The position numbers and the translations under genes are program-made. 22,365 bases of DNA from a virus. The stretch spans positions 1-22,365 of IMG/VR virus record IMGVR_UViG_3300006071_000108; one strand, 5' to 3'. This document shows positions 6,840 to 11,690 of this stretch, in pieces (positions within the stretch are counted from its first letter, which is position 1; each line of letters opens with the position of its first letter). The notes beneath the pieces are model-generated. The model made no database searches and had not been told where the DNA came from. It saw only the letters and a list, made by a program, of their open reading frames with translations.

Positions 6840-6962
6840 GCCCTACAGAAATCATAAATAGTGGTAGCGCCTGATCGGAGATATAAGACGGGTGCAACGC
6901 ACCGATGACCATCGCTACCTGCCAAGGTTATTATGCAAGGGGCCACTCATGGCTTACGCCCC

Positions 6963-6978
6963 GGAGGTCTACACCTCC
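6963..6978. other. Hairpin just after the 6984-7235 gene
   Basis: GGAGGT-CTAC-ACCTCC forms a 6-bp perfect stem with a 4-nt loop, 5 nt past the stop of the leftward gene at 6984-7235. No U-run follows, so termination is uncertain. Confidence 0.4.
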
Positions 6979-6983
6979 CACCG

Positions 6984-7235
6984 TTAATCGAATTCTATCA
7001 GCGCAATGAGTGGGTACGCTTCTTTGATCTTCCTCTTGACTGCACGAGGGGCACACCCTGCGGGTATATATGCCACGCTATAGGGGGAACGTACGTGATG
7101 ATCCAGATACCACTTGTCCGTATGAAAGTACGTTGCTACATAGAGTCGGCCTGATCCATTGCCTATGTATACGTGCATCCGGTTCATACCCTTCGATGTT
7201 TCCTTCTCTAAATTTATGACGACCCACTCTCGCAT
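6984..7235 (-). CDS. Hypothetical protein, 83 residues
   Basis: Starts at ATG 7235 with a strong AGGAGGAG site. It begins MREWVVINLEKETSKGMNRM and is strand-rich with many aromatic residues (YVATYFHTDKWYLDHHV), ending AVKRKIKEAYPLIALIEFD. It is the last gene of the leftward group that starts at the promoter 8393-8421. It follows the 7244-7561 gene after 8 nt. No family is recognised. Confidence 0.65.
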   Translation of the reverse strand: MREWVVINLEKETSKGMNRMHVYIGNGSGRLYVATYFHTDKWYLDHHVRSPYSVAYIPAGCAPRAVKRKIKEAYPLIALIEFD

Positions 7236-7243
7236 ATCTCCTC

Positions 7244-7561
7244 CTAACTCAGCATTATTGTCAGCAGAGGGATCTGTCTATCTATCTCCTCTACGAAGTC
7301 GGGTTCGATCTCTCGCATATACGTTAGGTTCGACGTACCATCACCCTCGTATGTAGTCCACGCCATCGCTTCACCATTAGGCCAATACACAGCCACATGG
7401 ACGGGCACTCTAATATCTCGCTTGATACCATTCCCTGTGACGGAGCACCGCACTCCGTCACTCACTCGCGTTATGGTTACTCGGCTCAGTCGCACAAACT
7501 CGTGATCTTCGCTCCCATACTCAAACGAAAACTTCTCACCACCATCGGGGTTGTGCACCAT
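7244..7561 (-). CDS. Hypothetical protein, 105 residues
   Basis: Starts at ATG 7561 with GAGGTGGGAG in front. The sequence (MVHNPDGGEKFSFEYGSEDH...) is rich in beta-type segments (LSRVTITRVSDGVRCSV, VPVHVAVYWPNGEAMAW) and ends with an acidic helix and hydrophobic tail (IDRQIPLLTIMLS). No family is recognised. The start overlaps the end of a 23-codon ORF at 7536-7607. Confidence 0.65.
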   Translation of the reverse strand: MVHNPDGGEKFSFEYGSEDHEFVRLSRVTITRVSDGVRCSVTGNGIKRDIRVPVHVAVYWPNGEAMAWTTYEGDGTSNLTYMREIEPDFVEEIDRQIPLLTIMLS

Positions 7562-7607
7562 ACTCCCACCTCGCGAACGATTTACTCTTGGTTGGTTTCT
7601 TGGTCAT
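7536..7607 (-). CDS. 23-residue basic peptide ORF bridging two genes
   Basis: The frame MTKKPTKSKSFARWEYGA... starts at ATG 7607, which overlaps the TGA of the 7604-7972 gene (ATGA), with AAGGAG 8 nt ahead. It ends at TGA 7538-7536, inside the next gene in another frame. Its N-terminal half is strongly basic and the end is Trp-rich (QPRWW). It fills a 42-nt gap between two genes, as the other coupled micro-ORFs here do. It could instead be a chance frame that only couples translation. Confidence 0.35.
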   Translation of the reverse strand: MTKKPTKSKSFARWEYGAQPRWW

Positions 7608-7972
7608 TGGTCATTCTCCTTCAGACGCACAAACCTACGCTCTACTTTTTCTACTGTGAATGTGTACGTGGAATACCACAGATCCAGTTCGCCTCGCTTC
7701 CACTTCTCGATATCCCATTTGTCAGCTACGTAACTATGGGCAGTCTCTAGCACACTGATATCCACGCGCCCATCTTCCTCGCAGGCATCGAGTTCGATCT
7801 CATAGTCATCGTCGACACCCACGAAAGAGCGCAACATATCAAGCAGATCAGGGATAGTCTCAGCGCCCCACCTCTCGTTACCCGCAAAACTGACGTATCC
7901 ACCATCGGGGTCGCACCCAGTCTCGTAGTGATCCTGTTCACCGAACTTATGCCAACCGTTTACTTCGTACAT
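7604..7972 (-). CDS. Hypothetical acidic protein, 122 residues
   Basis: Starts at ATG 7972 with AGGAGATAAGCA in front. The product is acidic and aromatic: MYEVNGWHKFGEQDHYETGC, then a DDDYEIELDACEEDGRVDIS stretch and a Trp-rich segment (ADKWDIEKWKRGELDLWYST). Its compact, charged character resembles DNA-mimic or inhibitor-type small phage proteins, but I recognise no family and make no functional call. Confidence 0.65.
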   Translation of the reverse strand: MYEVNGWHKFGEQDHYETGCDPDGGYVSFAGNERWGAETIPDLLDMLRSFVGVDDDYEIELDACEEDGRVDISVLETAHSYVADKWDIEKWKRGELDLWYSTYTFTVEKVERRFVRLKENDQ

Positions 7973-7990
7973 TGCTTATCTCCTGTTGAG

Positions 7991-8009
7991 GGCGGGGCGA
8001 GGCCCCGCC
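7991..8009. other. GC-rich hairpin next to palindrome copy 3
   Basis: GGCGGGGC and GCCCCGCC form an 8-bp perfect stem with a 3-nt loop, directly touching the palindrome at 8010-8029 and followed leftward by the AGGAG of the 7604-7972 gene. It has no U-run. Confidence 0.75.
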
Positions 8010-8029
8010 AAGTTCATACGTATGAAGTT
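8010..8029. repeat. 20-bp palindrome, copy 3 (one base changed)
   Basis: AAGTTCATACGTATGAAGTT: the third base is G instead of C, breaking one symmetric pair. It overlaps the TAA stop of the gene at 8028-8297, in the same TAACTTC arrangement as copy 1. Confidence 0.95.
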
Positions 8030-8297
8030 ACCCACGAGTCCACAGTGGTTCGTACTCACACACATGGTAAAAGTCCTTGAGATCATTCGCCGTAGCGAAC
8101 CCACACAACTCGTCGCGTGACCACATCGTCACGTGATTACTCGTAGTCCTGCTATACGTAGCAGTGGTACGCACCGCTCCCACTCCCGGCATGAACGCAC
8201 CCACAGGGGTAGCGTAAGAGAAGAATATCCGCGCACCATTCTCATAAGTACGCTCATGGCAGTTCTTCGCGCCGAACTTTTTAGTCGTGTATTTCAT
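8028..8297 (-). CDS. Hypothetical protein, 89 residues
   Basis: Starts at ATG 8297 with AGGAGATTGCA in front. It begins MKYTTKKFGAKNCHERTYEN; the middle (FFSYATPVGAFMPGVGAVRT) is Gly/Ala-rich, followed by a Thr-rich part and an end with Cys, His and aromatic residues. It is the first gene behind the consensus promoter 8393-8421. No family is recognised. Confidence 0.65.
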   Translation of the reverse strand: MKYTTKKFGAKNCHERTYENGARIFFSYATPVGAFMPGVGAVRTTATYSRTTSNHVTMWSRDELCGFATANDLKDFYHVCEYEPLWTRG

Positions 8298-8315
8298 TGC
8301 AATCTCCTAAAACAA

Positions 8316-8330
8316 CTCGGTAACGCCGAG
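8316..8330. other. Small hairpin between palindrome copy 4 and ribosome binding site
   Basis: CTCGG and CCGAG form a 5-bp stem with a 5-nt loop in the leader of the 8028-8297 gene, 7 nt after palindrome copy 4 in the leftward direction. Confidence 0.5.
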
Positions 8331-8337
8331 CGTCGTG

Positions 8338-8357
8338 AACTTCATACGTATGAAGTT
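8338..8357. repeat. 20-bp perfect palindrome, copy 4
   Basis: Exact copy starting 35 bp downstream of the -10 box of the promoter at 8393-8421, almost the same placement as copy 2 has to its promoter. Confidence 0.95.
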
Positions 8358-8392
8358 CGGAAGCGAGTGGGATTTCTCCAACTCAGGCTACC

Positions 8393-8421
8393 ATTATACA
8401 CACATATACATGGCTTGTCAA
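8393..8421 (-). promoter_or_regulatory. Second consensus leftward sigma-70 promoter
   Basis: On the minus strand, TTGACA (8421-8416), 17 bp, TATAAT (8398-8393). The -35 lies in GCTTGACAAGC and shares the GTAGGGCTTGACAAGC block with the promoter at 6811-6839. It should drive the genes 8028-8297 down to 6984-7235. Confidence 0.85.
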
Positions 8422-8489
8422 GCCCTACGGACTTTGGAGTTCCCGCGTAAATAGGGTGTTTTTGGGGCCTACCCTGCGTTTGATGGGCA

Positions 8490-8512
8490 CTTCGCCCCCA
8501 TAAGGGGCGAAG
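8490..8512. other. GC-rich hairpin after palindrome copy 5
   Basis: CTTCGCCCC and GGGGCGAAG form a 9-bp stem with a 5-nt loop. It follows, after 17 nt in the leftward direction, the palindrome that abuts the end of the 8551-8826 gene. No U-run follows. It may close the upstream transcript before the promoter at 8393-8421. Confidence 0.65.
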
Positions 8513-8529
8513 CCAGTAGAGCCACCCAC

Positions 8530-8549
8530 AACTTCATACGTATGAAGTT
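8530..8549. repeat. 20-bp perfect palindrome, copy 5
   Basis: Exact copy lying one base after the TAG stop of the gene at 8551-8826. Confidence 0.95.
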
Positions 8550-8550
8550 C

Positions 8551-8826
8551 CTACTCGTCACCCCATCCTTCGCCTTGAAGGGCAATCAGGAGTGTGGGTT
8601 TCATTTCTTCTACCCAGTTCCGCACAGGACGGGGCAAGTTGTCTTGGTTTATGAGCGAATGTTCGTTCCGGTTATGCACCTCGAACACAGGTGGTGTTAT
8701 CTTCACTCGCCCTCTGATTGTCAGACTGAAGGATAGCTTGAATATCCTCCCCGCATGGGTTAGTTCCACAAGGATGTATTGGCTATCCCCGAAGGAGTAC
8801 ATCTGCAGAACAGTGACCTCATCCAT
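8551..8826 (-). CDS. Hypothetical protein, 91 residues
   Basis: Starts at ATG 8826, overlapping the upstream stop by 8 nt, with GGAGG about 9 nt ahead. It is strand-rich (YSFGDSQYILVELTHAGRIF, KLSFSLTIRGRVKITPPVFE) with an acidic end (QGEGWGDE). No family is recognised. It is the last gene of the leftward group 9986 to 8551 and is followed by palindrome copy 5 and a hairpin. Confidence 0.65.
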   Translation of the reverse strand: MDEVTVLQMYSFGDSQYILVELTHAGRIFKLSFSLTIRGRVKITPPVFEVHNRNEHSLINQDNLPRPVRNWVEEMKPTLLIALQGEGWGDE

Positions 8827-9058
8827 GCTGAAGCCTCCAATCCTCGTATGTAGCGTTGATGACAGCTAGGCAGGTGATTTCCTGATTAGCGAAGGTTGGT
8901 GAGCGTAGCGCCGCTTGTGGTTTATAGTGATAGACGTATGCACCCTCTAGTCGTTGGAAGTGTGTAACAAAGAAACCAATCGCTTTCCTGTGCTCTAGCT
9001 TTAGCTTGTCCATAAAAGATAAAACGTCATCCGCGCTTTTGAATATGAGAGCATCCAT
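8819..9058 (-). CDS. Hypothetical protein, 79 residues
   Basis: Starts at ATG 9058 with GAGGAAATAAG in front, 1 base after the stop of the 9060-9986 gene. It reads MDALIFKSADDVLSFMDKLK and continues with an aromatic middle (GFFVTHFQRLEGAYVYHYKP) and ends YEDWRLQHG. No family is recognised; tight coupling on both sides supports it as a real gene. Confidence 0.65.
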   Translation of the reverse strand: MDALIFKSADDVLSFMDKLKLEHRKAIGFFVTHFQRLEGAYVYHYKPQAALRSPTFANQEITCLAVINATYEDWRLQHG

Positions 9059-9059
9059 C

Positions 9060-9986
9060 TTATTTCCTCGTCAGGTCGAACACAGCACACCAGTCCTGAG
9101 CCGCGTTGGGTTGTTCGCTGATGCGTGTTTTCTGTGAGTGGGTGTAGCGCACATCCTGTTTGAAGTTCGGCACGGAGAGTTTTAACGCGGCCACTTGTAG
9201 ATGCAGTTTGATCGACCGTCCTCCCATCGTGTTCTCTATATCCTCGAACCGCCCTACGTATGTGCGCTTGTAGTCCTCCGGGTTGTAACGCTTGGTTGTG
9301 GATACGTACTTGCCATCGACCTTCTCTATCTTCACTACGGTGCGCCGAATGAACGGTTTGTGTTCGGCTATATAATTGTCCAGCTCCGATAGCGTAGCGC
9401 GCTGTGCCTTTTCTTTGGGTTTGGCACGATGCAGAACTTTTCTTTCAAGCGTGCGGATACGGCGCATCATGCGCTCACGTTCCAGTTCCTCCTCTGTCTT
9501 TCTATTATGTGCCATGTGCTCGCCACGGATCATGCGCTCGCGGTACTGCTCGACCCACTCATCCATAGCACGGGCAACAAGGGCAACGTCATTCCGGTAT
9601 CGCCTACGCATGCGCGCGGCGGTTTTCTTATACTCATGCTCGGGCGGGTTCAGTCGATCAGCACGTAGTTCTTCCTTCTTACTCAGGTCGTAAATGTGGC
9701 ATTGGCATTGTGCTCCTTTGTAGGGAGTGCCCTTGTAGAACCCTGTCAGTTTTGAACAGATGAAGCTATCGGTGAGCCTGAGTGTTTCATATCCTCCACA
9801 TTCGTAAAGCTCTTTGGCTACTTGGGCCTTGATGTAGAGGGTGTCGGTGTCGGGTTCGTAGCGCATACTGGCAGTTCGGTAGAACTCGCGTTCCTCGGGT
9901 GTAAGTTCTTTCTTTTCTGCACGAGCATTGCTATCCACACGGATAACGTCAACTGAATTGTTCATGAGATCGCGTAGCATACCCAC
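9060..9986 (-). CDS. Hypothetical basic protein, 308 residues
   Basis: Start GTG 9986 is chosen because AGGAGG lies 6 nt ahead; the ATG six bases later would have 12-nt spacing. The protein is rich in Arg, Lys and Glu, with a long charged helical stretch at about 125-210 (KKTAARMRRRYRNDVALVAR..., EEELERERMMRRIRTLERKV) that could form a coiled coil or bind nucleic acid. An N-terminal segment with cysteines (QCQCHIYDLS) and a C-terminal strand-rich part (RSIKLHLQVAALKLSVPNFK) flank it. I do not recognise a family. It is the first gene of a leftward operon of three, behind a candidate promoter at 10046-10074. Confidence 0.65.
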   Translation of the reverse strand: MGMLRDLMNNSVDVIRVDSNARAEKKELTPEEREFYRTASMRYEPDTDTLYIKAQVAKELYECGGYETLRLTDSFICSKLTGFYKGTPYKGAQCQCHIYDLSKKEELRADRLNPPEHEYKKTAARMRRRYRNDVALVARAMDEWVEQYRERMIRGEHMAHNRKTEEELERERMMRRIRTLERKVLHRAKPKEKAQRATLSELDNYIAEHKPFIRRTVVKIEKVDGKYVSTTKRYNPEDYKRTYVGRFEDIENTMGGRSIKLHLQVAALKLSVPNFKQDVRYTHSQKTRISEQPNAAQDWCAVFDLTRK

Positions 9987-10035
9987 TAAAAACCTCCTAT
10001 GTGGTGTTCAGCCCTTGCGGGGCGCGGGATTAAAA

Positions 10036-10055
10036 GGACGGACTAAATGTAACAG
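10036..10055. repeat. Imperfect 20-bp direct repeat, copy 1
   Basis: GGACGGACTAAATGTAACAG. It matches 10082-10101 at 15 of 20 positions, and all five differences are A/G exchanges. It overlaps the -10 box of the candidate promoter for the 9060-9986 gene. Confidence 0.6.
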
Positions 10056-10074
10056 AAAAACGAGGAACCGACAA
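10046..10074 (-). promoter_or_regulatory. Candidate leftward promoter for the 9986-8551 genes
   Basis: On the minus strand, TTGTCG, 17 bp, TACATT: four of six matches in each box with ideal spacing, about 60 nt ahead of the GTG start at 9986. It is weaker than the other leftward promoters. Confidence 0.4.
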
Positions 10075-10081
10075 CTTTAAT

Positions 10082-10101
10082 GGACGGGCTAGGTGTGACG
10101 G
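10082..10101. repeat. Imperfect 20-bp direct repeat, copy 2
   Basis: GGACGGGCTAGGTGTGACGG, the partner of 10036-10055, 46 bp away. Confidence 0.6.
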
Positions 10102-10223
10102 GGGATGAGCGGGTTCTTTAGTTTAGAAAAAGGTTTTATAAATAAAAAAGCACCAAGCTATAGATAGAGAGATAGAACGGGAGGAGTAGACAGAGATAGA
10201 CATAGCCGGGGAGATACTCGCTA

Positions 10224-10253
10224 AAGTTTTATATATTATTTTTTATAAAACTT
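10224..10253. repeat. AT-rich inverted repeat
   Basis: AAGTTTTATA and TATAAAACTT are perfect 10-bp inverted arms around a 10-nt T-rich spacer, in the most AT-rich part of the window. It would melt easily and could be an unwinding element or a weak hairpin. Confidence 0.7.
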
Positions 10254-10270
10254 ATTATAGAGAGAGAAAG

Positions 10271-10290
10271 CCCGTTGCCTCCCGTTGCCT
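10271..10290. repeat. Tandem duplicate of CCCGTTGCCT
   Basis: Two exact 10-bp copies back to back, flanked by AG and CTAAGGGCT; AGCCC on the left can pair with GGGCT on the right. Confidence 0.8.
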
Positions 10291-10403
10291 CTAAGGGCTG
10301 TGCATAAAAAGTCCTGTAGTGCCTACTTTCCGCGCTTCTAATTTTTATTCTTTACCCTCGCGTCTGGTGTGGGCTGCACGTAGCCTGCCATGCTTTTATC
10401 ACC

Positions 10404-10423
10404 AACTTCATACGTATGAAGTT
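10404..10423. repeat. 20-bp perfect palindrome, copy 6
   Basis: Exact copy in the non-coding stretch, 65 bp from copy 7. Confidence 0.95.
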
Positions 10424-10432
10424 CAAACCACC

Positions 10433-10458
10433 ACGCCCCTTGCCATCCTACTGGCTTC
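10433..10458. repeat. 26-bp direct repeat, copy 1
   Basis: ACGCCCCTTGCC, 3 variable bases, CTACTGGCTTC; the same as 10526-10551 except the 3 middle bases. It lies between palindrome copies 6 and 7. The last 11 bases also occur inverted at 8509-8519, next to palindrome copy 5. Confidence 0.8.
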
Positions 10459-10468
10459 TCATCTCTAC

Positions 10469-10488
10469 AACTTCATACGTATGAAGTT
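10469..10488. repeat. 20-bp perfect palindrome, copy 7
   Basis: Exact copy lying between the two 26-bp direct repeats. Confidence 0.95.
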
Positions 10489-10525
10489 CGCCCCTCGTCG
10501 TGCGCCCTCGCGCGCCTCATCCCTG

Positions 10526-10551
10526 ACGCCCCTTGCCCGACTACTGGCTTC
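10526..10551. repeat. 26-bp direct repeat, copy 2
   Basis: Matches 10433-10458 at 23 of 26 positions, 93 bp further on. Confidence 0.8.
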
Positions 10552-10610
10552 GTGAGAGCGTCCACAAGGCGCGAAACGAACGTAGGGTAGGCTGACCTAC
10601 CTTCAGACAC

Positions 10611-10640
10611 AAAAAAGCCCGTCACGCGAACGTGACGGGC
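10611..10640 (-). terminator. Rho-independent terminator of the leftward 11476-10654 unit
   Basis: GCCCGTCACG and CGTGACGGGC form a 10-bp perfect stem with a 4-nt loop; on the minus strand it is followed by six T. It closes the transcript of the 212-residue protein gene and its two micro-ORFs. A smaller hairpin (GGTAGG-CTGA-CCTACC, 10586-10601) follows. Confidence 0.9.
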
Positions 10641-10653
10641 AGGAGGGAGGAAC

Positions 10654-10728
10654 TTAGAATTTTTCAATCAATCCGGGGAGGATCAACAAACCGAAGATCA
10701 AGAACCAAATAACGTATTTATCTTTCAT
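10654..10728 (-). CDS. 24-residue membrane peptide
   Basis: ATG 10728 with GGAG 5 nt ahead; the frame MKDKYVIWFLIFGLLILPG... ends with TAA 10656-10654. A charged start (MKDK), one hydrophobic segment of about 16 residues and a short IEKF tail give a typical single-pass micro-membrane protein. It is the last gene before the terminator at 10611-10640, 14 nt ahead of the stem. The function is unknown. Confidence 0.6.
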   Translation of the reverse strand: MKDKYVIWFLIFGLLILPGLIEKF

Positions 10729-10743
10729 GGTATCTCCGAAAGT

Positions 10744-10763
10744 GGGGCCGATTGCTCGGCCCC
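10744..10763. other. GC-rich hairpin between two micro-ORFs
   Basis: GGGGCCGA-TTGC-TCGGCCCC, an 8-bp perfect stem with a 4-nt loop, without U-run. It sits between the 23- and 24-residue membrane peptides and may stabilise or separate parts of the transcript. Confidence 0.7.
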
Positions 10764-10769
10764 GTATGG

Positions 10770-10841
10770 TTAATATGTGGTGCAAGAGTGAGTGAGAATG
10801 TATAACCCTAGCATCACGATCATGTAGACGGTGAATCTCAT
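10770..10841 (-). CDS. 23-residue membrane peptide coupled to the 212-residue protein gene
   Basis: ATG 10841 overlaps the TGA of the 10838-11476 gene (ATGA). The frame MRFTVYMIVMLGLYILTHSC... ends at TAA 10772-10770. It is hydrophobic almost throughout with one Arg at position 2 and one Cys near the end. The exact stop/start overlap argues for translation by coupling; no separate ribosome binding site is strong (GTAAAGAA). The function is unknown. Confidence 0.5.
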   Translation of the reverse strand: MRFTVYMIVMLGLYILTHSCTTY

Positions 10842-11476
10842 TTCTTTACCGTCAGTTTGCCCTTCGCGTCGAGTACCGCGTATCCCTTAGCAACTAGCGT
10901 GGACTTGAAAGCCGCGATGATTTTTTCGTCGGCTTTCTTGACCGTCTTAACATCGACCCCGAGAGTCTCGAACACCCCGAGAGCGATCGCCCCGAAACCT
11001 TCGCGATCCAGTGAGAGAATCAGTGATTCAGTGCAAGGGATATCAGCCGCGGCCAATTTGATGACCTTGCCGTCGATCAGGTCGATGTGCCGCGTCTTTT
11101 CCTTGAATCGGCTCGGGTTGAGGTCCGTTACTTCGTACCCATTCTTGCCGCCATTGTAGAAATTTTTCATGGCGGAAAGGTTGTTAGCAACCGAACCCTT
11201 TTCAAGTCCCTGCTGGGTTTGAGAGTCCATCAAGGCTTTGATACCCGAATTTGTTTTAGCCGTGCCCGTCCACTTCCAACCTGCCAGCTTTGCGGCTTTC
11301 AGGTTGAGGTTGAGTTCGGCGCGGTGAACTTCGACCGCCGCTTTCACGGCTTCCCGAGTCTTTTTCATGGACTCGCGGCCATCGGCTTGCGCCTTGACCA
11401 TTGCGCCAACCGCATTACCGGCATTGGTGAGAAAGCCGACGATTTCGGCTATTGGTTTTTTGGCTTGTGCTGCCAT
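10838..11476 (-). CDS. Hypothetical Lys/Ala-rich protein, 212 residues
   Basis: Starts at ATG 11476 with GGAG 8 nt ahead. The N-terminal third is helical and Ala/Lys-rich (MAAQAKKPIAEIVGFLTNAG, SMKKTREAVKAAVEVHRAEL), the middle contains SGIKALMDSQTQQGLEKGSV and NNLSAMKNFYNGGKNGYEV, and the end is strongly basic (DAKGKLTVKK). I recognise no family. It has its own strong promoter, a leader hairpin and a strong terminator, and is the first leftward gene beside the divergent region. That placement suits an early, abundantly made protein such as a DNA-binding or host-takeover factor; this is inference from position. Confidence 0.7.
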   Translation of the reverse strand: MAAQAKKPIAEIVGFLTNAGNAVGAMVKAQADGRESMKKTREAVKAAVEVHRAELNLNLKAAKLAGWKWTGTAKTNSGIKALMDSQTQQGLEKGSVANNLSAMKNFYNGGKNGYEVTDLNPSRFKEKTRHIDLIDGKVIKLAAADIPCTESLILSLDREGFGAIALGVFETLGVDVKTVKKADEKIIAAFKSTLVAKGYAVLDAKGKLTVKK

Positions 11477-11505
11477 AGTAAATCTCCAATCAGTTTGTTA
11501 AAGAA

Positions 11506-11525
11506 CGAACCGAACGCGCGGTTCG
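11506..11525. other. Leader hairpin of the 212-residue protein gene
   Basis: CGAACCG and CGGTTCG form a 7-bp perfect stem with a 6-nt loop, between the predicted transcript start (about 11554) and the ribosome binding site. Confidence 0.55.
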
Positions 11526-11560
11526 ATTGCGTGGTTGGCTTGTTGCCTTCCACGGTTCCC

Positions 11561-11588
11561 ATCATACACCAATAGCTAACCGTGTCAA
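11561..11588 (-). promoter_or_regulatory. Strong leftward promoter for the 212-residue protein gene
   Basis: On the minus strand, TTGACA (11588-11583), 16 bp, TATGAT (11566-11561). Unlike the two other strong leftward promoters, the palindrome (copy 8) lies upstream of the -35 box, 10 bp away. Confidence 0.8.
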
Positions 11589-11597
11589 CCCTTGTTT

Positions 11598-11617
11598 AAC
11601 TTCATACGTATGAAGTT
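11598..11617. repeat. 20-bp perfect palindrome, copy 8
   Basis: Exact copy upstream of the promoter at 11561-11588; it is the rightmost copy in the window. Confidence 0.95.
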
Positions 11618-11690
11618 CAAAGATCCGCTTAGAGGAAGGCGCGTAGCGCGGGCGCATGATGCGCGAACGCGCGCGAACGCGCGGGCGCAG

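Larger units (their letters stand above)
9987..10653. other. Non-coding stretch with repeats, AT-rich core and two palindromes
   Basis: No convincing gene is seen in these 667 bases; the open frames cross the palindromes and lack ribosome binding sites. The stretch holds a candidate promoter, an imperfect 20-bp repeat (10036-10055 / 10082-10101), an AT-rich part at about 10110-10260 with a 10-bp inverted repeat, a tandem 10-bp repeat, two 20-bp palindromes between a 26-bp direct repeat, and a terminator at the right end. This make-up could be a replication origin or a regulatory hub; nothing here decides it. Confidence 0.6.

Noticed and set aside
10319-10555. 78-codon plus-strand open frame
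   Set aside because: It crosses two 20-bp palindromes and a direct repeat, lacks a ribosome binding site, and runs against the direction of the surrounding genes.
11511-11540. tRNA-like GGTTCGATTGC
   Set aside because: It resembles a T-loop, but no acceptor stem or cloverleaf can be formed around it; no tRNA gene was found in the window.
11087-11575. 162-codon plus-strand open frame
   Set aside because: Antisense to the 212-residue protein gene and across its promoter; no ribosome binding site.
4713-11617. Palindromes as loxP-like recombination sites
   Set aside because: They share AACTTC with the loxP arm (ATAACTTCGTATA), but there is no asymmetric 8-bp spacer between arms, no Cre-like gene here, and the centre is fully symmetric.
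4713-11617. Palindromes as a CRISPR array
   Set aside because: Spacing ranges from about 65 bp to about 2 kb with genes in between, and there are no regular spacers.
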